DNA from: Caulobacter segnis
GTDB taxonomy: Bacteria > Pseudomonadota > Alphaproteobacteria > Caulobacterales > Caulobacteraceae
Direction of reading: 5' to 3'
NCBI RefSeq assembly: GCF_023935105.1
Contig: NZ_CP096040.1
Coordinates: forward strand, 3,286,001-3,350,000
DNA length: 64,000 nucleotides
The translations under genes and the position numbers were made by a program. Within the stretch, counting starts at the first letter, position 1; every line of letters begins with the position of its first letter. Below, one piece after another: positions 45,410 through 54,842 of this stretch. The notes below the pieces were generated by a model that saw only the letters and a list, made by a program, of their open reading frames with translations, was not told the origin of the DNA and did no database searches.

Positions 45410-46717
45410 TCACTTCTTCGGATCGACGAGGGCTTCGTAGACCAGCTTGGCGCTGTCATCGTCGATGTCCTTGATCGCCGGATCCCCGTCCTTGTTGAGG
45501 ATGTGAATCATGCCCAGGAAGAAGAGGTCATTCTTGGGATCGATCCAGAACCAGGTGCCGGCCGCGCCGCCCCAGCTATAGGTCCCCTCGCCCTGCGGCC
45601 CAGCCTTGGCGCTGTCCAGCACGACGGCGAAATCGAGGCCGAAACCCCTGCCCCGCGCCGTGTTGAACGGCGGCTCGCTGGAGTTCATGATCGTGTCGCT
45701 GAGCATGTTCGTCCGCATCAGCTTCACGGTCTCGGGCTTCAGGATCCGCTTGCCCTCCAGCGCGCCGCCATTCAGCAGCATCTGGGCGAAGCGGGCGTAG
45801 TCGGCGTTGGTCGAGACCAGACCGCCGCCTCCAGAGGCCACGACCGGCGGCTTGCTGATGTCCAGCACCATGAAGCCCTCGGCGGGAACCAGCTTCTTCT
45901 CCTTGGGGCTCCAGACGTACAGCGACGCCAGACGATCGGTCTTGGCGGCCGGCAGCCAGAAGCCCGTGTCGGTCATCTTCAGCGGCGCGAAGATCCGCTT
46001 CTGCATGAAGTCGCCCAGCGACATGCCGGTCAGCTTCTCGATGATCAGCCCCTGGATGTCGACCGAGACGCTGTATTTCCAGCGCGTCCCCGGCTGGGCC
46101 ACCAACGGCAGGGCGGCGACCTTCTGGACGAACTCCTGGCGAGACTTCGCGCCCAGCACGCCGGTGTCGACATAGGCCTTGTCGATCGGGTTGTCTGGGA
46201 CCAGGCCATAGGCGAAGCCGCCCGAATGGCTCATCAGTTCGCGCATGGTCGGCGGGCGGTCGGCCGGAACCGTGTCGAACGAGCCGTCGGGATTGACGCC
46301 CTTGAAGACCCGCAGGGACGCGAACTCCGGCACGTACTTGCTGACCGGGTCGTCCAGCTTCCACTTGCCCTCCTCATAGAGGATCATCATCGCCACGCCG
46401 GTGACCGGCTTGGTCTGGGAGTAGATGCGGAAGACCGTGTCCCTGGTCATGGGCGGGCCGTCGAAGCCCTTCTTGCCGTGGACTTCGAAGTTCACGACCT
46501 TGCCATGACGGACCAGCATGGTGGTGACACCCGGCAGATGGCCGGTGTCGACCAGGCCCTGCATATGGGCGTCCAGCTTCTTCAGCCCCTCGGCCGAGAA
46601 GCCGGCGCTCTGCGGGGCGGCCGCGACGATGGCGGGCGTGGCGGCCAGAACGGCGGAAGAACCGCCCCCAAGCACGGTCGCGGCCAACACCGCCGCGATC
46701 AAATTGCGAAACGCCAA
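45410..46717 (-). CDS. Secreted serine hydrolase (beta-lactamase/esterase family)
   Basis: Class-C-beta-lactamase-fold hydrolase with a signal peptide (LIAAVLAATVLGGGSSAVLA), 435 residues. The nucleophile motif SxxK is in IYSQTKPVTG and the second-motif Tyr in KYSVSVDIQG. The third motif, usually KTG or HxG, appears as WGGAAGTWFWIDP. These features favour an esterase or lactonase such as EstB over an antibiotic-hydrolysing enzyme. It heads the four-gene operon and is a paralogue of the hydrolase at 48436-49839. Confidence 0.9.
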   Translation of the reverse strand: MAFRNLIAAVLAATVLGGGSSAVLAATPAIVAAAPQSAGFSAEGLKKLDAHMQGLVDTGHLPGVTTMLVRHGKVVNFEVHGKKGFDGPPMTRDTVFRIYSQTKPVTGVAMMILYEEGKWKLDDPVSKYVPEFASLRVFKGVNPDGSFDTVPADRPPTMRELMSHSGGFAYGLVPDNPIDKAYVDTGVLGAKSRQEFVQKVAALPLVAQPGTRWKYSVSVDIQGLIIEKLTGMSLGDFMQKRIFAPLKMTDTGFWLPAAKTDRLASLYVWSPKEKKLVPAEGFMVLDISKPPVVASGGGGLVSTNADYARFAQMLLNGGALEGKRILKPETVKLMRTNMLSDTIMNSSEPPFNTARGRGFGLDFAVVLDSAKAGPQGEGTYSWGGAAGTWFWIDPKNDLFFLGMIHILNKDGDPAIKDIDDDSAKLVYEALVDPKK

Positions 46718-46849
46718 GCCCCACCTCCCGAACAGATGTTTGAGGCGACCTTAGAGGGCGTCCTCGCGGGATGAAACCCGCTTTTTCAGCGACGGGGCCC
46801 GGCACGCCCGATGGTCGCTCACGTTAAGGTTTTTTCATTCAAAGCGGGG

Positions 46850-46877
46850 TTGATCGAACGGCGTTCATGTATATTTT
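46850..46877 (+). promoter_or_regulatory. Possible promoter of the RsaA-like gene
   Basis: TTGATC (46850-46855) and TATTTT (46872-46877) are 16 bases apart, upstream of the RsaA-like gene. The surrounding stretch is much more AT-rich than the genome. If this is the promoter, the left arm of the nearby inverted repeat overlaps the -10 box. Confidence 0.45.
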
Positions 46878-46910
46878 TTACTGCACGAGGGATTACGAAA
46901 TATACATGAA
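46864..46910 (+). promoter_or_regulatory. 13-bp perfect inverted repeat before the RsaA-like gene
   Basis: TTCATGTATATTT at 46864-46876 is repeated exactly inverted at 46898-46910, with 21 bases between. The right arm runs into the AAGGGGG ribosome site ahead of the ATG at 46923. It may be a dimeric regulator's operator or, if transcribed, a stable 5' hairpin. Confidence 0.8.
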
Positions 46911-46922
46911 GGGGGCTGCTCC

Positions 46923-48365
46923 ATGGCCACGATCGACAACCTGGTCTCAATCTACCGCAACGTTCACCGCCTGCCGGCCAATTCCGATCTTCCGGAAAGC
47001 GCCTGGACGCAGCTGACGCTGATGGCCCAGGGCATCGACATCGCGCGCGGCGGCCAGGTGGCCGGCGACATCTGGACCTATGCCGCCGCCGTCGACTGGA
47101 TCCAGGATAGCGCCAAGGCCACCACCCAGGTCGCCGTGCTGTCCTACGGCTTCCTCACCGACATCAGCCTGGGTTCGGCCGGGCTCGACTATCTGGTCTC
47201 GGCGAAGGGCGGCAATCCCAACAACCTGAACAGCGACTACTATGCCGGCTTCAGCCTCGAGGATCGCTTCATCAACTTCGCCCTCAACCTGGTGAAGTTC
47301 GGCGACGCCAAGGACGAGTTCTCGGCCGCCTACGGCGAGAACGCCTCGCCCATCAACACCTTCCAGAAGGCCTATCTGAAGCTGTTCGGCGTCGAGAAGA
47401 CCCTGGACGAGATCCTCGCCATCTTCGCCGAGCCGGTGCCGGACGGCCATGGCGGGACCCAAGCCCGCTTCGCCCATTTCGAGGACATCGGCGGCGACGG
47501 CTCGTTCGGTATCGGCACCCGCGCGGCCATGGTCGGCTGGTTGATGGCCGAGGCGGTCAAGAGCGGCCAGGGCCCCTATGTCGAGGCGATGAAGGCCTAC
47601 CTGGCTGACGTCGGCCTGGAGGGCAAGGTCACCCCCGTCAACGCCTTCATCTCGCTATACGGCGAGGGCGGCGATTACGCAGAAGGTGGTCCGGACCATC
47701 CCGGCCTGCCCGGCGAGAAGGCCAGCTTCGCCCACGACTGGAACGTGGACGCCTTCAACCAGGAACCCGACGATAACACCCACGTCCTGGCCAGCGACGG
47801 CAACGACGTGATCAAGCCGATCATCACCGACGGTCCCGGCGGCCTGGACGCGGGCAAGCACATCCGCACCGCCGGCGGCAACGACATCGTCCTGGTCGAC
47901 AACGGCGTCATGCGCGGCCTGATCGACACCGGGACCGGCAACGACCAGATCTTCCTTGAGAAGCTGGACGGCCACGTCATCACGGGCGCCGGCTACGACA
48001 GCATCGACATCGGCTCGTTCGCCACGCTGCACCTGGCCGGCGGCAAGGTGACCGACATCGCGGTGATCGAGGATTTCCAGAAAGGCTTCGACCTGCTCGG
48101 CTTCGCCGGCGTGGCCGGTCCGGGCGAGAAGAAGCAGCTCTACTTCGTCACCACCGCCACCTTCGATGAGGCCCTGACGGCCTATGCCGGGATCACCGCC
48201 GCCAACAACAACACCGTCTTCGAGTGGGGCAACGATACCTACATCTTCCACAATAACGGCGTGGCCGGGCTCGATGCGGGCGACGGCCTGATCAAGCTGG
48301 CAGGCGTCACCGGCCTGACCGTCGGCAAGTCCAGCGAGGCGGCCGACATCCTCTTCGCGGCCTAG
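46923..48365 (+). CDS. Compact RsaA-like S-layer/RTX secreted protein
   Basis: 480-residue acidic protein without cysteine, probably exported by a type I system. Residues ~70-125 (VAVLSYGFLTDISLGSAGLDYLVS, then YYAGFSLEDRFINFALNL) resemble, from memory, the N-terminal LPS-anchoring domain of Caulobacter RsaA. Residues ~290-365 hold four degenerate RTX-type Ca-binding repeats (SDGNDVI, GGNDIVLVD, GTGNDQIFL, GAGYDSIDIG). The last ~45 (FEWGNDTYIFHNN, LIKLAGVTGLTV) resemble the RsaA secretion signal. The long lattice-forming centre of RsaA (~1,026 residues) is absent. No signal peptide. ABC exporter genes are not in the window. It is flanked by two serine hydrolases. Confidence 0.75.
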   Translation: MATIDNLVSIYRNVHRLPANSDLPESAWTQLTLMAQGIDIARGGQVAGDIWTYAAAVDWIQDSAKATTQVAVLSYGFLTDISLGSAGLDYLVSAKGGNPNNLNSDYYAGFSLEDRFINFALNLVKFGDAKDEFSAAYGENASPINTFQKAYLKLFGVEKTLDEILAIFAEPVPDGHGGTQARFAHFEDIGGDGSFGIGTRAAMVGWLMAEAVKSGQGPYVEAMKAYLADVGLEGKVTPVNAFISLYGEGGDYAEGGPDHPGLPGEKASFAHDWNVDAFNQEPDDNTHVLASDGNDVIKPIITDGPGGLDAGKHIRTAGGNDIVLVDNGVMRGLIDTGTGNDQIFLEKLDGHVITGAGYDSIDIGSFATLHLAGGKVTDIAVIEDFQKGFDLLGFAGVAGPGEKKQLYFVTTATFDEALTAYAGITAANNNTVFEWGNDTYIFHNNGVAGLDAGDGLIKLAGVTGLTVGKSSEAADILFAA

Positions 48366-48393
48366 AACTTCAGCCCTTCCAGGACCGTGACGG

Positions 48394-48429
48394 AACTCCC
48401 CTCGCCTCGGCGGGGGGAGTTTTCCTTTT
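48394..48429 (+). terminator. Rho-independent terminator of the RsaA-like gene
   Basis: A stem of up to 13 bp (AACTCCCCTCGCC with a near-perfect complement, one T-G wobble) is followed by TTTTCCTTTT. It lies 29 bases after the stop of the RsaA-like gene and just before the end of the convergent serine hydrolase. Confidence 0.88.
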
Positions 48430-48435
48430 GGACGA

Positions 48436-49839
48436 TCAGCGCGCGGTCGTCGGCTTCGTCGACGCGGCCACCTTGGTGGGCGGTTGCGCCGGCGTCGGCG
48501 GCGCCGGCGGCGGACGCTCGATCGCCTGATAGACCAGGGTCCGCGACTGGGCGTCCAGGCCGGGCCCGACGCCGCCCAGGCGCTGGATCATGCCGATGAA
48601 GAACAGGTCGTTGACCGGGTCGATCCAGAACCAGGTGCCGGCGCTGCCGCCCCAGCTGACCGTGCCGGGCCCGACCGGCGCGCCGGAGGCGGCAGGGTCG
48701 ACGGCCACGGCCATGTCCAGGCCATAGCCCATGCCGGCGGCGAACGGGAAAGGCTTGGGCCCCGGCTTCAGGACGCCCGTCGTGCCATTGGTCGTCACCA
48801 CGAAGCCCGGCGGCAGGTGGTTCTGGGTCATCAGGGCCACGGACTCCGGCTTGAGGATCCGGATCCCACCCAGTTCGCCCTTGTTCAAGATCATCTGGGC
48901 GAAGCGGGCGAAGTCGCCGGCGGTCGAGACCAGCCCGCCCCCGCCCAGCGGCGCGGCCGGCGGCTTGCTAACGTCGCGCCAGGCGCCCTCCACGGCCGGG
49001 ACCAGCTGGCCGGTGACCGGGTCACCGTCATACAGAGCCGCCAGGCGGCGCTGCTTCTGCTCGGGAACGAAGAAGGCGGTATCCTTCATGCCCAGAGGCG
49101 CGAAGATGTGCTCCTCCATGAACACCGGCAGGCTCTCGCCCGACAGCTTCTCGACGATGTAGCCCTGGATATCGGCCGCCACGCTGTAGCGCCACAGCTG
49201 GCCGGGCTCGGAGAACATCGGCAGGCCCGAGACCTTCTGGACCAGGTCCGTCAGGGACGAGGACTGCAGCACGCCGGCCCGATAGTAGGCCTGGTCGGCC
49301 GGACTGTTGGGATCGTCGGCCAAGCCGTAGGCGAAGCCGGCCGTGTGGGTCATCAGCTCGCGCATGGTCGGCGGTCGAGTGACCGGGGCCAGGATCGGCT
49401 GACCCGCCGCGTCGACACCCGTGGCGATGCGCAGGTTGGCGAACTCCGGCACGTACTTGCTGACCGGGTCGTCCAGCTTCCACAGCCCCTGCTCGTACAG
49501 GATCATCATCGCCACGCCGGTGACCGGCTTGGTCTCCGAGCGGATGCGGAAGATGGCGTCGAACGGCATCGGCTCGCCGCCCAGGGCGCGGTGGCCGAAG
49601 GCCATGGCGTGGACCACGCGACCGTGGCGGGCCAGCAGGGTCACGCCGCCGGCGACTTGGCCGTTGGCCGCCATCGCCTGCATGTGCTCGTCCAGACGCC
49701 TGAGGCGCTCGGCGCTGAAGCCCAGGTCCTCGGGCTTGCCCTTGGGCAAGGCCAGGGCCGGGGTCGCGGCGACGGCCACGCAGCCGAAGACACTGGCGAG
49801 AACGCTCAGCGCGCGGCGACGCAGCCGTTTCAACCTCAT
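48436..49839 (-). CDS. Secreted serine hydrolase (beta-lactamase/esterase family)
   Basis: Paralogue of the hydrolase at 45410-46717, sharing SETKPVTGVAMMILYEQGLWKLDDPVSKYVPEFANL almost word for word around the SxxK nucleophile. 467 residues from ATG 49839, with a signal peptide (ALSVLASVFGCVAVAATPALA), YSVAADIQG and WGGSAGTWFWIDP motifs, and a Pro/Ala/Lys-rich C-terminal tail. The ATG overlaps the parC stop (ATGA), so it is translationally coupled to a topoisomerase gene, an odd pairing. Substrate unknown. Confidence 0.9.
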   Translation of the reverse strand: MRLKRLRRRALSVLASVFGCVAVAATPALALPKGKPEDLGFSAERLRRLDEHMQAMAANGQVAGGVTLLARHGRVVHAMAFGHRALGGEPMPFDAIFRIRSETKPVTGVAMMILYEQGLWKLDDPVSKYVPEFANLRIATGVDAAGQPILAPVTRPPTMRELMTHTAGFAYGLADDPNSPADQAYYRAGVLQSSSLTDLVQKVSGLPMFSEPGQLWRYSVAADIQGYIVEKLSGESLPVFMEEHIFAPLGMKDTAFFVPEQKQRRLAALYDGDPVTGQLVPAVEGAWRDVSKPPAAPLGGGGLVSTAGDFARFAQMILNKGELGGIRILKPESVALMTQNHLPPGFVVTTNGTTGVLKPGPKPFPFAAGMGYGLDMAVAVDPAASGAPVGPGTVSWGGSAGTWFWIDPVNDLFFIGMIQRLGGVGPGLDAQSRTLVYQAIERPPPAPPTPAQPPTKVAASTKPTTAR

Positions 49840-52115
49840 TTCGGCCTGAACCGCTTGTTGGTGGCGAAGCCGCGCGGGGCCAGCTTGCCCGCCCCCGCCC
49901 GGCGGCCGATCCATTCCTTCCACTCCGCCCAGTCGCGTCGGCGGCCGGCGGTGTCGATCCAGTAGGCCCCGGTCTCGGCGTTGAACGACAGGCCGTCGCG
50001 CAGGCCGCCTTCGCGATAGGCCTGCAGCTTGACGCCCTTGCCGCGCGGCATTTCCGGCAGTTCCTCGATCGGGAAGATCAGGATCTTGCCGTTGTCGCCG
50101 ATCACCGCGAACTGGTCGCCCACGGCCTCGAGGCAGAAGGCGGCGCCGGCGGCGTCGACGGTCAGGACCTGCTTGCCGGCCTTACGGTTGGCCAGGGCTT
50201 CTTCCTCGGGCATCAGGAACCCGTAGCCCAACTTCGAGGCCAGAATACGCTTGCGGCCGGCCTTGAACGGGAAGACGTCGACGATCTTCACCTTGTCGTC
50301 CAGCTCGATCATCATCCGCACCGGCTCGCCATGGCCCCGCGCGCTGGGCAGCTTGTCACAGCCCAGGGTGAAGAACCGGCCGTCGCTGGAGAAGATCAGC
50401 AGCTTGTCGGTGGTCTCGGCGGGGACCAGGAAGCCCAGCTTGTCGCCTTCCTTGAACTTCAGCTCGGACGGGTCGTCGATCTTGCCCTTGGCGGCGCGGA
50501 TCCAGCCGCGCTCCGACAGGATGATCGTGATCGGCTCGCGGACGATCATCGCCTCGATGGCGGCGTCGGCGTCGACCACTGGCGCGTCGGCGAAGATCGA
50601 GCGGCCGGTCACGCCGGTCGGGCGGCCGCCCTTGTCCAGCGGGTGCTTGATCTTCAGCAGGGCCTCTCGAACCTGGCCCAGGCCCACGCCCACCAGCTTC
50701 CACTGCTTTTCGTCGCTGGCCAGCATGGCCAGGATGCCGTCGCGCTCCTCGACCAGCTCGGCGTGCTCGCGGCGGATCTCCATCTCTTCCAGCTTGGCCA
50801 GCTGGCGCAGGCGAGTGTTGAGGATGGCGTCGGCCTGGATGTCCGAGAGCGTGAAGGCCTCGATCAGCTTTTCCTTCGGCTTGTCCTCGTAGCGGACGAT
50901 CCGAATGACCTCGTCGAGGTTCAGATAGGCGATCAGCAGGCCGTCCAGGATGTGCAGACGGGCTTCGATCTTGGCCAGGCGGTGGCGGGCCCGGCGGGTC
51001 AGCACCTCGCGGCGGTGAGCCAGGAAGGCCATCAGGGCCTGCTTGATGCCCATGACGCCCGGCGTGCCCCGCGCGTCCAGCACGTTGATGTTGACCGGGA
51101 AGCGGCTTTCCAGCGCCGAGAGCTTGAACAGGCTCTCCATCAGCACTTCGGGCTCGACGTTCTTGGACTTCGGCTCGAGGACGAGGCGGATGTCCTCGGC
51201 GCTCTCGTCGCGGACGTCGCCCAGCAGGGCGGCCTTCTTGCTGTCGATCAGGTCGGCCAGTTGCTCGACCAGGTCCGACTTCTTCACCTGGTACGGGATC
51301 TCGGTGACGACGATCTGATACGTGCCGCGACCGGTGTCTTCCTTTTCCCACTTGGCGCGGATGCGCACGCCGCCACGGCCCGTCTCGTAGGTCTCGAGCA
51401 AGGAGGCGCGCGGCTCGACGATGACGCCGCCGGTCGGGAAGTCAGGACCGGGGACCTTTTCCAGCAGGTCCTCGGTCGTCGCGTCGGGATTGGCCAGCAG
51501 CAGCTGGCAGGCGTCGATCAGCTCGGCGGCGTTGTGCGGCGGGATCGAGGTGGCCATGCCGACGGCGATGCCCGACGAGCCGTTGGCCAGCAGGTTCGGG
51601 AAGCCCGACGGCAGGACCACCGGCTCCTCGTCCTGGCCGTCATAGGTGGGGCGGAAATCGACCGCGTCCTCGTCGATGCCGTCCAGCAGAAGCGTCGCCG
51701 CCTCCGTCATCTTGCATTCGGTGTAGCGCATGGCCGCGGCGCTATCGCCGTCGATATTGCCGAAGTTGCCCTGCCCCTCGACCAGCGGGATGCGCTGGCT
51801 GAACTCCTGGGCCAGGCGCACCAGGGCGTCGTAGATCGACTGGTCGCCGTGGGGGTGGAAGTTACCCATGACCTCGCCGACCACCTTGGCGCATTTGCGC
51901 GCGGCGGACTCGGGGTTCAGGCGCATGTTGCTCATCGCGTACAGGACGCGACGGTGCACGGGCTTGAGACCATCGCGCACGTCGGGCAGCGCCCGCGAGC
52001 CGATGGTCGAGAGCGCATAGGCCAGATAGCGCCGCGACAGAGCCTCGGTCAGGGGCTCGTCGAGGATGCGGTCGCCGTCGCCGGGGCCGCCAGGGGGAAG
52101 GACTGGTTTGTTCAT
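49836..52115 (-). CDS. parC: DNA topoisomerase IV subunit A
   Basis: Decatenating type II topoisomerase A subunit, 759 residues. It is shorter than the GyrA here because the C-terminal pinwheel is reduced, and lacks a GyrA box, which supports ParC. Catalytic Tyr is in [10 protein letters not shown]. The quinolone-pocket helix reads [17 protein letters not shown]: Gln occupies the Ser80 position and Asp the Glu84 position of E. coli ParC. The start [17 protein letters not shown] is sensible. parE is not in the window. Confidence 0.95.
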   Translation of the reverse strand: MNKPVLPPGGPGDGDRILDEPLTEALSRRYLAYALSTIGSRALPDVRDGLKPVHRRVLYAMSNMRLNPESAARKCAKVVGEVMGNFHPHGDQSIYDALVRLAQEFSQRIPLVEGQGNFGNIDGDSAAAMRYTECKMTEAATLLLDGIDEDAVDFRPTYDGQDEEPVVLPSGFPNLLANGSSGIAVGMATSIPPHNAAELIDACQLLLANPDATTEDLLEKVPGPDFPTGGVIVEPRASLLETYETGRGGVRIRAKWEKEDTGRGTYQIVVTEIPYQVKKSDLVEQLADLIDSKKAALLGDVRDESAEDIRLVLEPKSKNVEPEVLMESLFKLSALESRFPVNINVLDARGTPGVMGIKQALMAFLAHRREVLTRRARHRLAKIEARLHILDGLLIAYLNLDEVIRIVRYEDKPKEKLIEAFTLSDIQADAILNTRLRQLAKLEEMEIRREHAELVEERDGILAMLASDEKQWKLVGVGLGQVREALLKIKHPLDKGGRPTGVTGRSIFADAPVVDADAAIEAMIVREPITIILSERGWIRAAKGKIDDPSELKFKEGDKLGFLVPAETTDKLLIFSSDGRFFTLGCDKLPSARGHGEPVRMMIELDDKVKIVDVFPFKAGRKRILASKLGYGFLMPEEEALANRKAGKQVLTVDAAGAAFCLEAVGDQFAVIGDNGKILIFPIEELPEMPRGKGVKLQAYREGGLRDGLSFNAETGAYWIDTAGRRRDWAEWKEWIGRRAGAGKLAPRGFATNKRFRPK

Positions 52116-52200
52116 CAGGCAGATTCGTGAGGTGTGGCCGGCACTTTAGCAGATGTGTCGGGAGCAGTTCGACGATTGTTCCACGGTTTTGAACGTCGGC

Positions 52201-52938
52201 TCACAGGCGATTGGCCTCGCTCAGCCGATCCAGCAGCCAGACCCGGGCCGGCGGCAGCGGTCGGTTCAGGGGGCCGAACACGAACTGCTCCAGGAAGTGG
52301 CCGGTGATGTCCAAGCCCGCCTTCACGTCGCCCTCGGCCAGACCGCCCTGCGAGGACAGCATGAACGGCGGCAGCGGCAGCAGCTTGTCGTGATAGGGCT
52401 TGCCCGCCGCGCGGCTGACGGCGCGGCCGGTGCGCGGGCTGACATAGACGAGATCGTCGAAGGTCCCGGTGGCGGCGCACTTGGACAGGTCCAGGCCGAA
52501 ACCCAGCTCCTGCAGCAGCCCTGCCTCGTAGCGGACATAGACCGCCGGCCAGATCTCGGGAATTTCCAGCACGCGGATCAGGGCTTCCAGGGCATGGAAG
52601 GCGCCCGGATGGGCTTCGCGCTCCGGCAGGGCGGCGGCCGCGACGGCGGCGGCGGCGGACAGTCCCGCCAAGGCCAGACGGTCGTCGAACAGGCTGGAAG
52701 GCCCCTCGCCCATCGGTTCAAGGCTGGCGGAGCCCAACTGGTCCGAGACCCGGGCCCGGTAGCGGGCGATGACCCGCGCCCCCGGTTGCAGGAACGGCTT
52801 CATCCGCCGCGAGGCCGCGCCCGCCACATGGGCGGCGAACTTGCCGCGGTCCTGGGTGAGAAGTTCGACGATGGCGCCCGTCTCGCCATGCGAGCGGGCC
52901 GAGAGGACGTAGGCTTCGTCCTCCCACTCCTGGCTCAA
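52201..52938 (-). CDS. recO: DNA repair protein RecO
   Basis: RecO loads RecA with RecF/RecR during recombinational gap repair. The protein of 245 residues starts SQEWEDEAYVLSARSHGETGAIVELLT, a typical RecO OB-fold opening, and has GLDLSKCAATG and SPRTGRAVSRAAGKPY in the helical/zinc-finger part; only one of the usual Cys pairs is kept. The frame is open upstream through the acetyltransferase gene; the start is TTG at 52938, within that gene's stop (TTGA). It is the last gene of era-nat-recO. Confidence 0.92.
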   Translation of the reverse strand: MSQEWEDEAYVLSARSHGETGAIVELLTQDRGKFAAHVAGAASRRMKPFLQPGARVIARYRARVSDQLGSASLEPMGEGPSSLFDDRLALAGLSAAAAVAAAALPEREAHPGAFHALEALIRVLEIPEIWPAVYVRYEAGLLQELGFGLDLSKCAATGTFDDLVYVSPRTGRAVSRAAGKPYHDKLLPLPPFMLSSQGGLAEGDVKAGLDITGHFLEQFVFGPLNRPLPPARVWLLDRLSEANRL

Positions 52939-53807
52939 GCGGGCGTCCCCCAGGCGACGACCTTCTCCAGCACCGGACGCCAGTCGGCCTCGACCGGCAG
53001 GCCGATCACGTCGCGCAGGGTCGCTTCCAGTTCGTCGACCGAAAGGTCGCGCTGCTCGACCACCGCGCCGGTCAGGTCGCGATGGGTGAAGCGGTTGTTC
53101 TTCAGGGCGTAGCGCGCGGTCGCCGTCGTGCGCCCCACCGTCATGCTCCAGGTGAAGTGCGAGCTGGGGTGGGTGTAGGTGAAGAAGTTGGCCTGCTCGT
53201 AGTCGACCTCGGCCCAACCGCCTTGCGACACATGGTAGAGGGTCGCCCAGCGGCCCGAGAGGTCGGCTTGCACCCGGCGCTCGGCCACGCCGCCCGTCTG
53301 GGTGTCGAGGATGCGGAACTTGCCGTGCGGGGTGTCCTGGACCTCGTCCGAGAACAGGCGCAGCGGCGCGGTCAGCACGCAGCCGCCGAAGCCGGCGTCG
53401 GCCAGCCAGACTTCGCCCTCGCCAAATTCTCCAGGGATGGTGACGCCCAGCACCTGGTGCGAGCGCGGACGCGGCGGCGCACCTTCCGGGGCCATCCACA
53501 GCACGCGGGCCATCAGCCCTTCGACCTGGAAGCCCAAGGCCTGCAGCACGCGCTTCAGGAGGCCGTTCTGCTCGTAGCAGTAGCCGCCTCGGCCGCCGCC
53601 GATCAGCTTGGCGTCGATATCGGCCGGAACGATGCTGATCCCGCGCCCCAGCAGGACGTCGAGGTTCTCGAACGGAATGGCGTCGGGATGCCGGACGGCG
53701 ATGGCCCGCAGCGTCTCCCGGGTCGGGGCGCGAGGACCGTCATAGCCGATACGCCTGAAATAGGCGTCCAGATCCACGGCCGGAGCCGAAGCCGGCGCGT
53801 CAAACAT
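52935..53807 (-). CDS. nat: Arylamine N-acetyltransferase
   Basis: NAT family enzyme using acetyl-CoA to acetylate arylamines or hydrazines. 290 residues with the full catalytic triad: Cys in GGRGGYCYEQNGL, His in RPRSHQVLGV, and Asp in VWLADAGFGG. IPFENLDVLLGR is the usual N-terminal motif. It is inserted between era and recO, which are usually adjacent; it overlaps era by eight bases and recO by four. Physiological substrate unknown. Confidence 0.93.
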   Translation of the reverse strand: MFDAPASAPAVDLDAYFRRIGYDGPRAPTRETLRAIAVRHPDAIPFENLDVLLGRGISIVPADIDAKLIGGGRGGYCYEQNGLLKRVLQALGFQVEGLMARVLWMAPEGAPPRPRSHQVLGVTIPGEFGEGEVWLADAGFGGCVLTAPLRLFSDEVQDTPHGKFRILDTQTGGVAERRVQADLSGRWATLYHVSQGGWAEVDYEQANFFTYTHPSSHFTWSMTVGRTTATARYALKNNRFTHRDLTGAVVEQRDLSVDELEATLRDVIGLPVEADWRPVLEKVVAWGTPA

Positions 53808-54753
53808 CGAAGTCCAGCCCGATATCGCTGAACAGGCCGCGCTCCTCGGCCCAGTTCTCCTTGACCTTCACGTGCAGGAACAGGTGCACCTTGCGATCCA
53901 GGATCTCGCACAGCTCCTCACGCGAGGCCTGGCCGATCCACTTCAGGGTCTGGCCGCCCTTGCCGATCACGATGACCCGCTGGCCCTCGCGCTCGACCAG
54001 GATGGTCTGCTCGATGCGGACGCTGCCGTCCCGGCGTTCCTCGAAGGCGGTCGTCTCGACGGTGGCGGCGTAGGGCAACTCCTCGTGGACGCGCAGATAG
54101 ACCTTCTCGCGGGTGATCTCGGCGGCCAGCAGGCGGGCCGGCAGGTCGGCGGTCTGATCTTCGGGATAGAGCCAGGGGCCTTCCGGCATCAGGGTCACCA
54201 GCTTGGCGGTCAGGTCCTCGACGCCCGCGCCGGTCGAGGCGCTGATCATGAAGACGTCGCTGTAGACGCCCTGATCGAAGAAGTCCTTGGCCACGGCCAA
54301 CAGGGTGTCGCGCTTGATCCCGTCGATCTTGTTCAGGGCCAGTATGACCTTGCGGTCGGCGGCCTTGAGGCCCTCGATGATGGTCTGGACGTCCTGGGCC
54401 GAGCGGTATTCGCCGGGGGTGGCCTTGTCGGCGCGGCTGGCCAGCTCGGCCTGCACGTCGACCAGATGGACGGTGGCCTCGGCGTCTTCCGAGCCGGCCC
54501 AGGCCGAGCGGACCATGGCCCGGTCCAGGCGCCGGCGCGGGCTGAAGATCCCGGGAGTGTCGACGAGCACGATCTGGGTGTCGCCCTCGATGGCGACGCC
54601 GCGCACGGGGAAGCGCGTCGTCTGGACCTTCTGGGTCACGATCGAGACCTTGGCCCCGACCATGCGGTTGACCAGGGTGGACTTGCCGGCGTTCGGCGCG
54701 CCGATGATAGCGGCGAAGCCGGCGCGGGTGTTTTGGGAGGTGGTGTCAGTCAT
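53800..54753 (-). CDS. era: GTPase Era
   Basis: Essential GTPase that binds the 3' end of 16S rRNA during 30S assembly. 317 residues from ATG 54753. G1 is GAPNAGKST, G3 DTPGIF, G4 NKID; the C-terminal KH domain has VIVIGKGGQTLKWIGQASREEL. The switch I region contains the usual QTTRFPVRGV. The frame runs 20 residues upstream, but only MTDTTSQ fits the family. It is separated from rnc by an unusual 715-base spacer although the two are generally neighbours. Confidence 0.96.
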   Translation of the reverse strand: MTDTTSQNTRAGFAAIIGAPNAGKSTLVNRMVGAKVSIVTQKVQTTRFPVRGVAIEGDTQIVLVDTPGIFSPRRRLDRAMVRSAWAGSEDAEATVHLVDVQAELASRADKATPGEYRSAQDVQTIIEGLKAADRKVILALNKIDGIKRDTLLAVAKDFFDQGVYSDVFMISASTGAGVEDLTAKLVTLMPEGPWLYPEDQTADLPARLLAAEITREKVYLRVHEELPYAATVETTAFEERRDGSVRIEQTILVEREGQRVIVIGKGGQTLKWIGQASREELCEILDRKVHLFLHVKVKENWAEERGLFSDIGLDFDV

Positions 54754-54842
54754 TGCGCGTGCGTGTAGCACCGATGGCGCGTTTTCGCGATGGGCGCGAC
54801 TTCGCCGCTTCACGCGGCTGGCCGCTGAAGGTGATGAAAGGG

